This document shows positions 23,272-34,077 of a DNA stretch of 64,000 nt, in pieces. The DNA comes from Emydura subglobosa (lineage: Eukaryota; Chordata; Testudines; Chelidae), in assembly GCA_007922225.1 (NCBI GenBank), contig ML679954.1, positions 18,637,008 through 18,701,007 of the forward strand, read 5' to 3'. Under the pieces are notes generated by a model. That model searched no databases and was not told where the DNA came from. It saw nothing but the letters and a program-made list of their open reading frames with translations. The position numbers were made by a program, and so were the translations under genes. Position 1 is the stretch's first letter, and every line of letters starts with the position of its first letter.

Positions 23272-23558
23272 AAGACCCTGTCTACACTTACCTCTGGCAT
23301 TTGGTGGCAGTCGACAGGAGTTACTCAAGTTACGCAAAAACTTGTTGACTTCTGGGCTCCTCTTCTGTGCTACTTCTTCACTGTGCTGTGCCAACAGGAA
23401 CCTCATTCCCGTCGACGCAGCACTAAGCCACTTGCAAAGGTGGTCTTAGTACGTCGATTTCTGGATCGACTGAGCAGTCTTCACTGACTGCTCAGTCGAT
23501 CCAGAGAAATCGATCTGATGGCGGCGACTTTGCCACTGTCAGTGTAGCCATAGCCTAA
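23272..23558. mobile_element. Non-autonomous TIR element (GTCTACACT ends) with internal hairpin
   Basis: The left end AGACCCTGTCTACACTTA and the right end AGTGTAGCCATAGCC are inverse-related, as in a family of TIR elements whose other members I place at 30.0, 30.9 and 63.7 kb. The interior is unusually rich in GTCGAC and CGAT words for this AT-rich region and contains a near-perfect inverted repeat. No transposase is present. The superfamily is unknown to me, and no clear target-site duplication was found. Confidence 0.5.
23455..23512. repeat. Near-perfect 25/27-nt hairpin
   Basis: The left arm 23455-23479 and right arm 23486-23512 are exact inverse complements except for a two-base CT bulge in the right arm, with a six-base loop. 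It lies inside the GTCTACACT element. Confidence 0.85.
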
Positions 23559-23564
23559 GGAAAC

Positions 23565-24614
23565 TAAATCAGTTTAATTCCCTTTAAGAAGTCAAAGATG
23601 ATGTGTAGCCTGATTTTGGGTGTTTTAGTAATTTGAATGGAGTTATAGGCTTACCAACTGATCTGATCAGAAGATAACGAGGTTCTTGTCCCGGAATCAG
23701 GCTCCAGAAGAGTTTTATAGGGACCACAGGATGCACGACAGGAAGGTTCACGGTGATAGCCAAATCTGTATAATTTTATAAGTTTTTATTAAGATAACAT
23801 AAAATGATAAATAAATGACTGATTAAAAGAGAATGAATAATCAAATGGATAATGGATAGGATTACAGTCTTGTTTTAGAGACTCATGATATATAAATCTA
23901 TATATCTAAGGTATGTTTTGGATTAATATACTCACACCCTTCCCTGATGACCTGGTTGAGAGAGATGTCCAGTTCCTCAACTCTTGAGTAGATAGGTGGA
24001 GAGCTAGGCAATGCTTGAGGGCTAAGAGCTATAAGGCTAAGACTAATACTACAAATAATATTAAGTATAAATGAAGGAATCTTAATTCACTAACTAAAAG
24101 AAGCTTCAAGAAGGAGTAGCTGACAATCGCGCCAAGTAACACGATTTGCCCCTTCTTATTCCCGAACAATATGGGTCTTCCTTCTAAGTCCAAACTTGGA
24201 TTCTTCATCCCCAAATTATTAAGGTACACTTATTCTATAGGCTGGCACATTTGTGTGTGTTAATGACAGTTCCACATCCTTTCCAGATGGTTCGTTTATC
24301 TCACCTTTGTTATTTCTGACCCTTTTGTGGCTTCTGTGGTGTATCTGTGAAGTTTTCTTGGGACATAACCTGAGACAGCCCCCCCTGTTTTGATGCCTCC
24401 TAACTTATCTAGGGTAAAGGTTATAACCATATATGTCTTATCCTTTAACTTATCATTATTTATCTGGGCCAAAGGACCTGAACATATGTATGCTAACTGC
24501 CTTAGCTTTCATACAGGATATGGTCTGTAAAGTACCTTGCATTACAGCTATAATACTTTAATATGAATCTATACTCTCTTATAATAAAATAACAAAACTT
24601 AAATCTATAAGGAA
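23565..24614. other. Non-genic AT-rich stretch, possibly an old repeat
   Basis: A TTTTTATTAAGATAAC block near 23786 offers an AATAA-type signal on the minus strand, but I see neither LTR ends nor a coding region. Confidence 0.35.

Positions 24615-24656
<42 letters not shown>
24615..24656. repeat. (AT)3(GT)18 microsatellite
   Basis: An uninterrupted run of 18 GT dinucleotides at 24621-24656 is preceded by ATATAT. It is likely to vary in length between individuals. Confidence 0.97.
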
Positions 24657-24659
<3 letters not shown>

Positions 24660-24819
24660 GGCAAGCAAGCAGGCTAGTCCTATAGGCTACTGTAGTAGGT
24701 TGGAGAAAGTCTAGACTATAGATATATCAGTTTAACTAGCCTTTATAATTTAGTTACTCACCATAATATGTGAACACTTAAATAGAAAGACAAAGGCATA
24801 AATAATCTATAACTTTTGG

Positions 24820-24945
24820 GTGCCTCAATATTTGGACTCCCAACCTGAGATTTCTTCAAAGGCAACTGATTTTTCAGGAGTGCTCAGTGCCCATCATCTG
24901 AAAATGAGGCTCCTTGATGGTATCTCATGTGGGCACCCAAAATCA
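24820..24945. repeat. Remnant of a GGGCACCC/CTGAAAAT-type dispersed repeat
   Basis: TTTTGGGTGCCTCAATATT, TTCAGGAGTGCTCAGTGCCC, CATCTGAAAATGAGGCTCC and GGGCACCCAAAATCACCAGT follow one another in an order I recognise from turtle repeats. The repeat is partly self-complementary. Confidence 0.4.
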
Positions 24946-24989
24946 CCAGTCATTCTTGAAAATGTGTAGGCCAAGGTCTCTGCCTCAGC

Positions 24990-25450
24990 CTCTTAAAATA
25001 AAAATTAAGGTTACCTCTACATAGCACCCCTCTTGCAACCTCATGTAGAGTCTGTGAGCTACATGCTCCAGTGAAAAGCAGGTTGCATCCACACTGCTGA
25101 GTGTAGCTATACTTGTCAAGGAAAGGCTCTGGTGATGGGGAGGAGGTAACAGGGAAAGGTTGTGGCTACGGGGAGCTCTTGGATCCTTTCCCAGCTGCTG
25201 GAGTTTTTGTCTGTGGTAGGGAAAGGTTCTGGTGGTAGGGAGGCAGCTGCAGGACACTGCATTGTTAAAAATAGCAGTGTGGACAGAGAAGTAGAGAGCT
25301 GATATTAACCCAGGTAGGGTGTAGGCATGTCTTTACTCACCTAAGCAGTGTCTCACCATCTAAAGTGCTACTTATATCCTTGCTATGGGGGCACATAGTG
25401 TATGCAGTCTACATGGCTCTGAAAGGAGCACGTGGTGTAGATTGTAGTCT
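24990..25450. mobile_element. Probable TIR-type DNA element remnant
   Basis: A left edge GGTTACCTCTACATAGCACC and a right edge CACGTGGTGTAGATTGTAG carry inverse-related CTACA/TGTAG ends. Internal TCCACACTGCTGAGTGTAGC and GCAGTGTGGACAGAG blocks resemble this element class. Arms and ends are diverged and no duplication was found. Confidence 0.3.
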
Positions 25451-25992
25451 AAATAACAAAGATAAAAGATCATGGGGGGCAGGGGAGATTACTCACTTCT
25501 CATCTTAGACTGTTATGTGGAACTAAACAGTCACAATATTCCACACAAGGAGCAGCTGTAAGTGTTCACTGAATGCAGTTAAAGCTCACAGGGATCTTTT
25601 AAAATGCCAGGATTATAATATTGCAAAGCCTCCAGCAAAGCAGCTGCAGCCACCATGCTCAACTTGCTACATGGCCTGATCTGCTGCTGCTGTTTAAAGA
25701 AGCAGCTTCATCTTCTGGCATAGGGTCTGTGCCCATTGACTTCAGTGTGACTACTGATGGGCTCAATGTGAGCAATATGCTTAAATGCTTTGCTGGATTG
25801 AGCTTTGCAAAATCAAGACCCATAATAGGCACTTGATTGGGGGGGGGGCAGGAGTTATGAATTCTATTTGCTGTTTTGAAATCTTCTTGCCATACCTTAC
25901 CTAAATGAGCCACCCGACTAGGTTCGTTAGAATCCCTAACTAATTGATTCTGTATGACTTTATGCAGGAGATCCATGATCAATAAAATCTTT
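25451..25992. other. Non-genic stretch with a palindromic-repeat remnant at about 25735-25840
   Basis: CCATTGACTTCAGTGTGACT and a TGCTTAAATGCTTTGCTGGA block are typical of the palindromic family also seen at 19.9 kb. A 10-G run lies at about 25840. No gene is recognised. Confidence 0.4.
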
Positions 25993-26132
25993 GTGAAAAT
26001 GGATAAACAGAAATCAGCCCCCTCTCAACCTCACTTACAGGGGTGTTGTGAACTTCAATTCACTAATGTTTAAAGATGTTTTAAAGATCCTTTGGTGAAA
26101 GGAGCTACATAAATGCAAAATAGCATTATTAT
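25993..26132 (+). mobile_element. MIR SINE 3' half, plus strand
   Basis: GAAAATGGATAAACAG, CCTCACTTACAGGGGTGTTGTG, GATCCTTTGGTGAAAGGAGC and TACATAAATGCAAAATAGCA match, in order, the MIR 3' half (the usual TCACAGGGTTGTTGTG and AAAGCGCTATATAAATGC blocks). The 5' tRNA-related part is absent. Confidence 0.65.
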
Positions 26133-26134
26133 AG

Positions 26135-27250
26135 AAACTTTAAAACCTAACTAATTTTTAAATTACTAAACATATTCAAGTATTCTTCCTTGTCAGCTCT
26201 GACAGTGAGATTAATTTTAGCAGGTTTTCCTGATGAATGAGTATTACAGGCTAATCATGAGTAAAACTGAAGAATCTGTAGAGACTTTGTGATGAATCTT
26301 ATGCTAGCTTTCATTGTCAGTCTCTATTGAGTTGAGAAAATGCACTTCACATAGACACAGCATATATAATCTCTATAAACATCAGTTGTTGTGTATACCA
26401 TTACAGAACCCTTTGTGGGTTGACTTGTAAAAACAGGCAACTCTGTAATTGCAAGCTTCATGTTCAGGGTTTCAGAAAAAATGTAGTCCTAGGATACAGT
26501 AATAGCCCCTGACACTGTACGTTGTTTTGCACCAGTGCAGGAGCCCATGTAGTACAAGTTACTGGATGAGGGATATGATGAGTAGGAAAAGTGGTGATTT
26601 TATTTCCTCCAAGTTTCAGCTGTTTGCAGATTTCAGCTGTTTGCAGAAAGGTAGGTATATGGATAAGTGAGGAATAGAAGACATAATGAAATGGCACTTT
26701 CCTAAGATGCACACAACACTGATCTCCAAAACTCCTATGTTAAAACAGAGTGAAAAAATGAATCAAGAATGCAAGACTGTTTCAAAGTGACAGTTGAAGC
26801 CCCATCCCGAACATAATGGAGAGGGACCTTGAAGATATATATAGATATAATATAGTAGTTAGAGAAGCTTTTTGAAGAAATGTCTCTTTTAGGAATTCAA
26901 ATATGTGTGGCAGGCACTAGTAGCCTGATGTGAATGCTTCCAAAGTGGTTAGAGTTTGCAAGTTTGAGCTTTGGGGCCTTTGTGGTTTTTGCACTATTGC
27001 ATACTACTCTATATGGTTAGCATGATGCTGTTGTTTTCACACACATCTGTAAAATTAATTTTTCTAATCACCAGAGCAAAATACAACCTTGCATCAAAAG
27101 CTCTGGGGTGTAACTCAGTTCTGAGGTTTGTGTGTGTGTGTGGTGGATAGGTAATGACCCCAAAAGGGCTTTAGACAAGTAAGGACATGAATTCAATGGA
27201 TAGTTTTTAGTGGTTTCCACAGTATGAGTCTTATCTAATATCTTCAACTC
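26135..27250. other. Non-genic stretch, nothing recognised
   Basis: AT-rich DNA with a direct repeat of TTTCAGCTGTTTGCAGA at about 26613 and 26631. No gene motif is seen. Confidence 0.45.
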
Positions 27251-27256
27251 CTCCTA

Positions 27257-27568
27257 TTACTGTAAAATATTTATATCTTTGGCGTATACAATCCGGTCAA
27301 GCCAAGCCACAGCGTTCTTATCAGTGATGTTCAAGGCAGGAAGACCTTCAGGAAGGTGAATCATTTTGCAGTCCCCAATAATGTGTGTCATGGTGTGTGG
27401 CTGCCCACACTGATATAGTGGACTGTCTCTAAAATGCCACCGAATCTCTGCTGCAGCACAAATTCCATGTCTGGTACAAAATTTGTTCAGAAGGCTCCAT
27501 TGCCTTTGCAGTAAATCAAACCCAACTTGATGTTGTGTGGGTTCCGAGACAAGATAATGATTTGTCAC
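27257..27568 (-). pseudogene. C-terminal fragment of a LINE ORF2 protein, not CR1
   Basis: A 103-codon frame on the minus strand carries RQWSLLNKFCTRHGICAA, then CGQPHTMTHIIGDC, then LPEGLPAL and a terminal AVAWLDRI. This pattern of a Trp-Ser-Leu-Leu-Asn motif, a Cys-Gly followed by Thr-Met-x-His-Ile and a later Cys is one I know from the end of reverse-transcriptase proteins of some non-LTR retrotransposons. I do not recall the clade with certainty. The frame starts and ends cleanly, but no RT core is found upstream (27.6-28.0 kb), so it is a 5'-truncated fossil. Its clear conservation in an otherwise decayed region suggests a fairly recent or slowly diverging insertion. Confidence 0.65.
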
Positions 27569-27569
27569 T

Positions 27570-30010
27570 TTCTCTGTGGACCTTGAAACTCACTATGTGT
27601 CCTCTTCCATAAAATCCTCACCCAGTAAACTTATCCTCAATGGTCGACATGAGGACATAACATAGTGCCAACAAATCTATATTTTCTGTGAGGAAAAACA
27701 TCATTTTTGCCTAAGCCTTTAGATTTTTCTGTCAGGGAAAAACCTAAACTAAATATATGGGGTTGTGTAAACTCCAATGCAATGTCAGTTTTTTTTAACC
27801 TAATTGACATGTTTCATTTGCGGGCAGATTGACATTAATCTGTGTCTGCCTGAACTGCCACAGTAGTCATGAGAGTTGTACTTTGGATGTCTCTTGGGCC
27901 TCATTCTTCTGTATAGGCCAGGTTGGACTAAAACTGAAAGACATTCATCAATCTTGCAGAATCCTATTGATCGTCCATATGGATCATCAGCACAGTTAGG
28001 ACCTTTAGATACACACTCCACTTAAGCTAACTGGTAGCACTAGAAGCCTGTGAAATTCTATGGGAGCTAGCTACTAGAGAGGGATAGAGACACATTTTGC
28101 CACTGGATTTCTCAGCTCTTTGCTAGATAGCAAAAGAATATTGAGGTTCAGGAATCATGGGTTCAGTTCCAGGTTGCGTAGAGGAGTATGGGCTAGTGGC
28201 TACAGACCCTAATGCTCCTGCCCCATTCCGTCCCCTGCTCCCCCGGTCATGTTCCTCCTTTCCCCAGTTCCTATTGTCCTACCTCCCTCTGCTCCTGCCC
28301 CACTGCATTTCAATCAGGCTGCCTACAATATCTCATCCATGTCATCTGGATACCAGCAAAGGGCACATTGGGAACACAGGAGAGACAGTCTCCCTGCTCT
28401 CAGGTGTGGTGTCTTGCAACTCAGTAGCCCCTGACACTGTGAACAGTAAATGCAGGGAAAGTCCTGCTCAGTCCCCGCAGCGCTGAGATGGAACATGCTC
28501 AGTTGCCCTCTTAGGATGGCATATGTTCAGCCCTGTTGGCAAGTAGAAGCCATGAACGGATGGAGCATGCTCAGTGCAGATGGACTCCTCAGAGAATTGA
28601 GTTGTCAAACTCTGGCCCCCACTGAACTCCGATTCATCTGGAGGTTTATAAATTGGCTAAGTTTGAGTGAGGGGTTTTTTTTTTCTGTTTGTGGGAGGGG
28701 CAGGTAAGAGGGGGAAGACACATCCCTGACACCATGCTAGCTCCTACCAAATTTCAAGACCTCATACCAAACCATAAAGACATCTGAGCTTCGCAAAAAA
28801 AAAAAATAGTTACAAGATTATTTTTGTTAAACAGGGGAAAAACAATGCATTTCCCTGAACTTTAGTCTGAGAAATCACTGAACTGTTTTAAATGAAGTTT
28901 TAAAAAACACTGCTAGAGGCAGCATTCAGCACAAAAAGTTTCCACCCTTATGGTTAAGTATGCCAAAGTTTACTAAACAAGTGAAAACCAGTTTTTCTAA
29001 GTGTCAGGTAACCTTCAGTATAGGCATTGCTATCTGTGCTGACTGTCTCTTTTTCCATACTTAGAGAGCAGCTCCCAACCTTTCAATCAGAATGGCCTTT
29101 ATTTTATATTAACCAAACAAGAGTAAGGTCTCCATGAGAGAGTATGCAATGTGTAACTCCACCATAGCAGGCTGCCTCTGAACAGAAAATAACAATTGTT
29201 GCTTCACTTTTCTTAATGTTTTACTGTACACAGAAAAATGAGTCATTATTGTTACCAGTCACACACACTGCCACACACCAGTAAAAGTTCCTTATGCTCG
29301 GTCATCACCAACATCCCAATTAGCTCTGCATTTCACTCCTGCAGAGAGAGTCCAGGTCTCTTCTGCAACATTTACTGCCTCATAAACATCCCTGCAACCT
29401 TCATGAATTGGCCCACTGGAAACACATAGCTGCTGAGAATATCTGCCAGACTTACTGTCCTGTAGCTATCTCACAAAATTATTGTAACTGCCAAGCGCAC
29501 AAAGACATCAATAAAATCTGAACTCTAACGGCTGACCTTAATACCAGTAATTCCTTTAGTTTTGATTATGCTGGTAGCTGACTGCAAAGCCTGCTCCAAG
29601 CGACAAAGAAAAACATCCAAGTTTTCAATTAAAACTATCTATAATGTGTGGCTAAGCAGGTCATTTGCAAAATCACATCAAAGGCAACAAGCAGAAAATA
29701 GAAAAAAGCTTTTGCTGGCTCTAGCTTGCAGACTAAATTGCTGCTAAAGCTATGACCTTTGAAGTCCTCAATTACTTATTAGAACCTGAATTTTTACCTC
29801 TGAATTTTTTTTTTACCTAGCTCGCTTAAGAACTCATATCAATCCCTCAGTTAAAGGTCACAGTGTTACCTGGGTTTTCATTATTTCCTCAAACTATGAC
29901 ATTTCTAAAATGTCAGCATGTAAGGAAATAAGCACCCTATAGATATGGAGGGGGAGAATAAAACATGTTTATTCCAATATTTGAGTGGTGAGGGGAAGAA
30001 CTAGACAGAA
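27570..30010. other. Non-genic stretch; no host exon recognised
   Basis: A TGGGTTCAGTTCC box near 28158 may be a trace of a tRNA-derived SINE. The overlapping ORFs at 28.16-28.7 kb lie in a slightly GC-richer patch but have no conserved motif and occupy three frames at once. A-runs occur near 28797. I see no supported gene. Confidence 0.4.
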
Positions 30011-30011
30011 T

Positions 30012-30240
30012 CACAGCTTGGTCTACACTAAGAAGTAGGTTAGCTTAACTACTTCATTCAGGGGTATGAGAAATCCACACCCTTGAGCAACATACTTAAG
30101 CCAACCTAAATCCCCATGTAGACAGCATTAGTTTGATGGAAGTATTCTTATGTTGACCTAGCTGCTGCCTTATAGGGAGGTGGATTGCCTATTCCGATAG
30201 GAGGGATATGGTGTAGGTCATCTCTATGCTGAAGCACTAT
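30012..30240. mobile_element. Non-autonomous TIR element (GGTCTACACT end)
   Basis: CTTGGTCTACACTAAGAAG, AACTACTTCATTCAGGGGT, AATCCACACCCTTGAGCAAC, CATGTAGACAGCATTAG, GGGAGGTGGATTGCCTA and a final CTATGCTGAAGC follow one another in an order I recognise from turtle DNA elements. The right end is diverged. A PLE fold-back follows immediately. Confidence 0.5.
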
Positions 30241-30245
30241 ACTAA

Positions 30246-30559
30246 AGTCCATTCAATTAGAGTAGAGTTGCAGCAGATGAGGCCTATTCACAACCACCTT
30301 CTAATCAATGGTTGTGAATAGGCCTCATCTACTCTAACTGAATGAACTTTGCTAATACCTACCGTCCCCATTGCTTTTCCTTACCCTTGGATGTATATAT
30401 ATATACCCCCTATCTGATTTCTATTTCTTGCATCTGACGAAGTGGGTTGCAGTCCATGAAAGCTTATGCCTGCAGAAATTAAATTTGTTAGTCTTTAAAG
30501 TGCTATAGGACTATCATTGTTTTTGCTGTATACAGACTAACACGGCTACCCCTCTGGAA
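30246..30559 (+). mobile_element. Penelope-like element 3' end with 5' inverted fold-back
   Basis: The plus-strand portion (about 30300-30559) runs from the PLE 3' UTR (GGTTGTGAATAGGCCTCATC, TTACCCTTGGATGTATATAT) through a hammerhead-like core to the terminal AACACGGCTACCCCTCTGG. The segment 30250-30296 is an inverse copy of 30309-30344 with a nine-base insertion, so the 5' end folds back on itself with a 12-base loop. It has the same outward-facing arrangement as the 7.2 kb locus, but with a shorter minus arm. Confidence 0.8.
30434..30461 (+). ncRNA. Hammerhead-ribozyme-like core inside the 30.3 kb PLE copy
   Basis: CTGACGA (30434-30440) fits CUGANGA. It is followed by A, GTGGG, a loop, a weakened stem II strand TCCAT, and GAAA at 30458-30461. 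Stem II relies on G-U pairs, and a C stands where U would pair with the last A of GAAA, so it is probably impaired. Confidence 0.45.
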
Positions 30560-30900
30560 ATAGACAATTATGGTGGCTGGAAAAAGGGAGGAGGGTATGG
30601 AAAGCAGTGGAGATATATCAGAACTGAGTGTGGGGGGGCTACTCTGAATTTGTTTGTGATGCCCTTTGAATAGCATTACACCCCTGAAACAATGACTTTG
30701 AAAGGAGTGAGGACAGTTGGGGCACTTGCAAATTAGAAGAAGAATCCACATCCCCTTTCCTGCAAATTTATTTATGCAATTGCATTTGAACATAACCTGT
30801 GAAGCTGAAATGCCATATTTTTGGGATAAATTCTATTTTAATTAATCACACCTTAAGTAGCAAACCAAGAGCACTAGCAGTGTGGCTTAACAAGGATGGG
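30560..30900. other. Non-genic stretch, nothing recognised
   Basis: Mixed-composition DNA between two mobile elements, with one unremarkable minus-strand ORF. Confidence 0.4.
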
Positions 30901-30901
30901 T

Positions 30902-31163
30902 TAAGCCTGGTCTACATACACAGTTGCACTAGTTTACTTAAAGGCGTATCTTTACATTGACTTGATTTACACTAGTTCAAACCTTTGTATGGACGCTCAT
31001 ATGCGTTTAAACCTGTCTTTTTTTCATTTAACTTGTCAGTGAATTTACATAGTTTCTAAACCAATATAATTGGTTTTAAAACCACATAGAAGTGTAGATA
31101 GTATGCAGGTTTTTAAGTTAATGCAAATTAGTGCAACTTCTATGTGTAGACAAGGCCTTGAAG
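30902..31163. mobile_element. Non-autonomous TIR element (GGTCTACA...TGTAGACAAGGCC)
   Basis: AAGCCTGGTCTACATACACA on the left and CTATGTGTAGACAAGGCCTT on the right are inverse complements with few mismatches, framing about 260 bp. Inner sequence is also partly self-complementary (ACTAGTTCAAACC and GGTTTTAAAACC blocks). There is no transposase and no convincing duplication. Confidence 0.65.
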
Positions 31164-31164
31164 T

Positions 31165-31915
31165 TTTTCTTTTAAATGTTTCTACTGTCACTTATCTATG
31201 TTCTTTGAGAGATGCTCACCAACTTTCCCTCTGTCTTGTAGTTTATACTTTTGTATAGTTTATATAACGTGCAAGGACATTTCTTGTATGAATAACAATA
31301 TCCATCACTCAGGTTCTCCTTGGTTTTGAAATATGTGAACAAAAGCAACAAACATGCTCTTCTAAGAATTGTTTCTCTGTCACCAGCATTTCCCATGTGG
31401 TCACTTAGTAGCTATAATTAGATTCTGTTAAGTGTGGGTTCTGCATTAAGCATATCTGATTTCATTTTAAACTTCAGCTAAGTGGAAAACAAGAATAATT
31501 TGAAAGGAGATTACTATATTGTGCTAAATGTCCTTCCCATTTTAGTCGGTGAACATATATACATTTGTGTGGAGCTGAAGAAAGTTTCTCCTTTGCAGCT
31601 AAAAAAAAAGGGGGAAAAGTACTTTGACAAAACCTATCATCTTTGTATCTGAGCACTGGCACTACATAACTGACAGGTACAATTAAGGGCAAGCAGATAA
31701 ACTGGTTAAATGATCACAATACAAAGCAGGGCCTAAACGTAATGAAAGATGGAAATGGAGACAAGTAGGCAAACAGCCAGGTTAGGGCTGGAGACTGAAG
31801 ATATCTATAACTGAGTATAAAAGAACTGTAGAAATATTTTACTGCACTGAGTAACTTTGGACCTGATTCTTGTTTTACAAGCAGTTACTTCGCTTGTTGG
31901 AATGATACAGTGAGT
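31165..31915. other. Non-genic stretch, nothing recognised
   Basis: AT-rich DNA. ORFs of 60-72 codons overlap on both strands without motifs. Confidence 0.4.
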
Positions 31916-31917
31916 AG

Positions 31918-32200
31918 TGCTGGCCAGAAAACATGAATTCTATTACACAAAATATTTAAAGGCTTCTGAATCTAGTTTCATTTTGATGTGGAATGAATGA
32001 ATTGGACCTTTCAATTTTTTGAAAGGGAGGGAAACACACTGAGAGGGAAAGCAGGGACTATACCCCAGATGGAAGCCCTAATTATATATTCTGGGGTCTC
32101 TTTCTCTCCCCCTGATTTTCCTGAAATTCCATTCTCAACAAATTTGGCATTTTCAGATGAAACCATATTTTGTCAAAAACTTCCTGACCAGTTCTAATAG
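31918..32200. repeat. A/T-rich dispersed repeat with inverse-related ends
   Basis: AGTGCTGGCCAGAAAAC at the left and TTCCTGACCAGTTCTAATAG at the right are imperfect inverses (the latter reversed reads AGAACTGGTCAGGAA). The interior has TTTTGAAAG/TTTTTTGAAA words. It is probably the same family as the 39 and 63 kb A/T-rich repeats. Confidence 0.4.
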
Positions 32201-34040
32201 TGAGGTTGTGGTCACTACCACAATCTATGGTGGACTAGCATCTACAGTTTTCTTCACCAGCATTTTTACCCCCATATAAGATATTCTTTTCTTGCCAAAC
32301 TGAGGTATAAGTATAACAGCAGAGAGGGAATCTAAAGGTCAGGAAAGTTGCATTGCCAAAACTTTTCTCACTGTGGTTCTTATCTACAGGCCTAGTGCTG
32401 TCACAGGAAACAAAATTCTGCCCCAGGAAGAAACTTCAGTGAGAAATGTGTGCATCCGTACAGAATTTGGCCCTTGGAGTCTGAAAAGATTTGTAACAGA
32501 GGTTGCACTCCATATTCTGATAAAACATCAGTGAATTGGGACCTGAGACAAGGTTGGCACTGGAAGGATATAAATTCAGAATAAGGAGATAAAGAAAACT
32601 TGTGACATCCTGTGTTAGGGTTAATTTGAAAATTTCTGAAATAATTTAATTAAGGATCTGATGACATTTTGATCTTGTATGAGAAACGTGGTAGGAAATA
32701 CAGTTGATTGTTACACTCTAGCACCTTAATATTGTCACATATTTACCTGTGCACATTTTAAAATTGCACAGGAAGCAATATACACTTGCTAAAATGAGGC
32801 ATTTCGAATCAATGCTGGTTACCATTCTATTTTCTCCATTCTAACATCTCCATGATGGTTGTTTAATTAATCTCTACTCCTTTATTCTTAGTTCTTATTC
32901 CTTTTTTCTTTATATTGTATTGATTTTGTCCTTCTCCCCCCCCCCGCCTAAAATAAGGGGGGAACAAACAACAACAACAAAAGAACAAAAAGCAAAGGAA
33001 TGGAAAGAGAAGGAAGGGGAGGGAGGAATGGGCAAGTGTCATTTTTGGTTAAGAGTTAATTAAAGATTTCTAAAAAGTCAGACCAAATCTTTTAAAATTT
33101 GTCTGAGGTGCCTCTACTCCAAAATATTGCCGCTCTTTATCTGCCAGGTCAGTCAAGATACTGTGCAATCCCCCCTCCCCTTCCCCCCTGATGGGGCCTT
33201 GTTCTAATTTTGTTTAAAATAATTTCCTAGCCTGCAACATAATTTCATTGACTACTTTAACGTCACTTTTTCTTTCCCCCCTTCTCTCCCAGCCCATTAA
33301 ACTAACAGGTTCTACTTTTCTGCTATTTAATTACTAAGATTGTTGCTTAGCTGAACTCCCTCTGCCTCCTTGACTGACTAAGTTTTATTCTATACCTGTC
33401 CTTCAGTGTAAAACATCTTGCTTTAAAGATGTGGACATGTCAGAGCGTTCCAAGCCTCATACACAAATACCATCAAATGCTTAGTTCTTCCAGTTACTCA
33501 CATTTTGTCCATTTACTGAAAGTGGAACACTGAATTTAGAGGAAGAAGGTTAAGTAAAGAAGTTTCTTTTTTCTTTCTGAACTGGAGATCGATTGATAAG
33601 ACTGCACTAGAGCATTTATTTCAGGAAGGAAACCAGTTGTTTTCAATCAGGAAGTCAGAATTGGGAAGTGCTCTTCACAGCAGAACAAGTCATTAGTAGA
33701 GCTAGTCATAGAACTGGAGTATAAATATGTAGAAATGCAGGCTTTTCTGGTTGTGATTATTAAATAGTTTGAAAACTGATCCAGGTATTTTTGTAGCGTT
33801 TGTTAATAAATGTTCTCTAAATACTGTAGATGAAAAATCTCAAACTATTGGTTGTTTGAAGTGTTGACTTTTTTCTGTTGTGTAATTAATCATATAAATC
33901 ATACAGTATTGTTACTGCTTTCTGCTTGGATAATTAAAACTTTTAAAACAGGAAAAGAATAGCCAGTGAATTTCCAATACAGATTTTCAGGAAAATAGAC
34001 ATTCAAGCTAAACTTTATGGCAGTGTCAGCATTGTGGGGT

Positions 34041-34042
<2 letters not shown>
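32201..34042. other. Non-genic stretch, low-complexity patches
   Basis: C-rich (about 32935-32945) and AAC/AAAG-rich (about 32960-33020) simple sequence. No gene or transposon ends are recognised. Confidence 0.45.

Positions 34043-34075
<33 letters not shown>
34043..34075. repeat. 33-T homopolymer
   Basis: An uninterrupted run of 33 T. It could be the poly(A) tail of a retroelement on the minus strand, but the sequence to its right has no recognisable element. Homopolymer length is error-prone in sequencing. Confidence 0.9.

Positions 34076-34077
<2 letters not shown>

Noticed and set aside
28157..28707. Cluster of overlapping plus-strand ORFs in a GC-richer patch considered as an exon
   Set aside because: They occupy all three frames simultaneously with no conserved motif and no clear splice sites.
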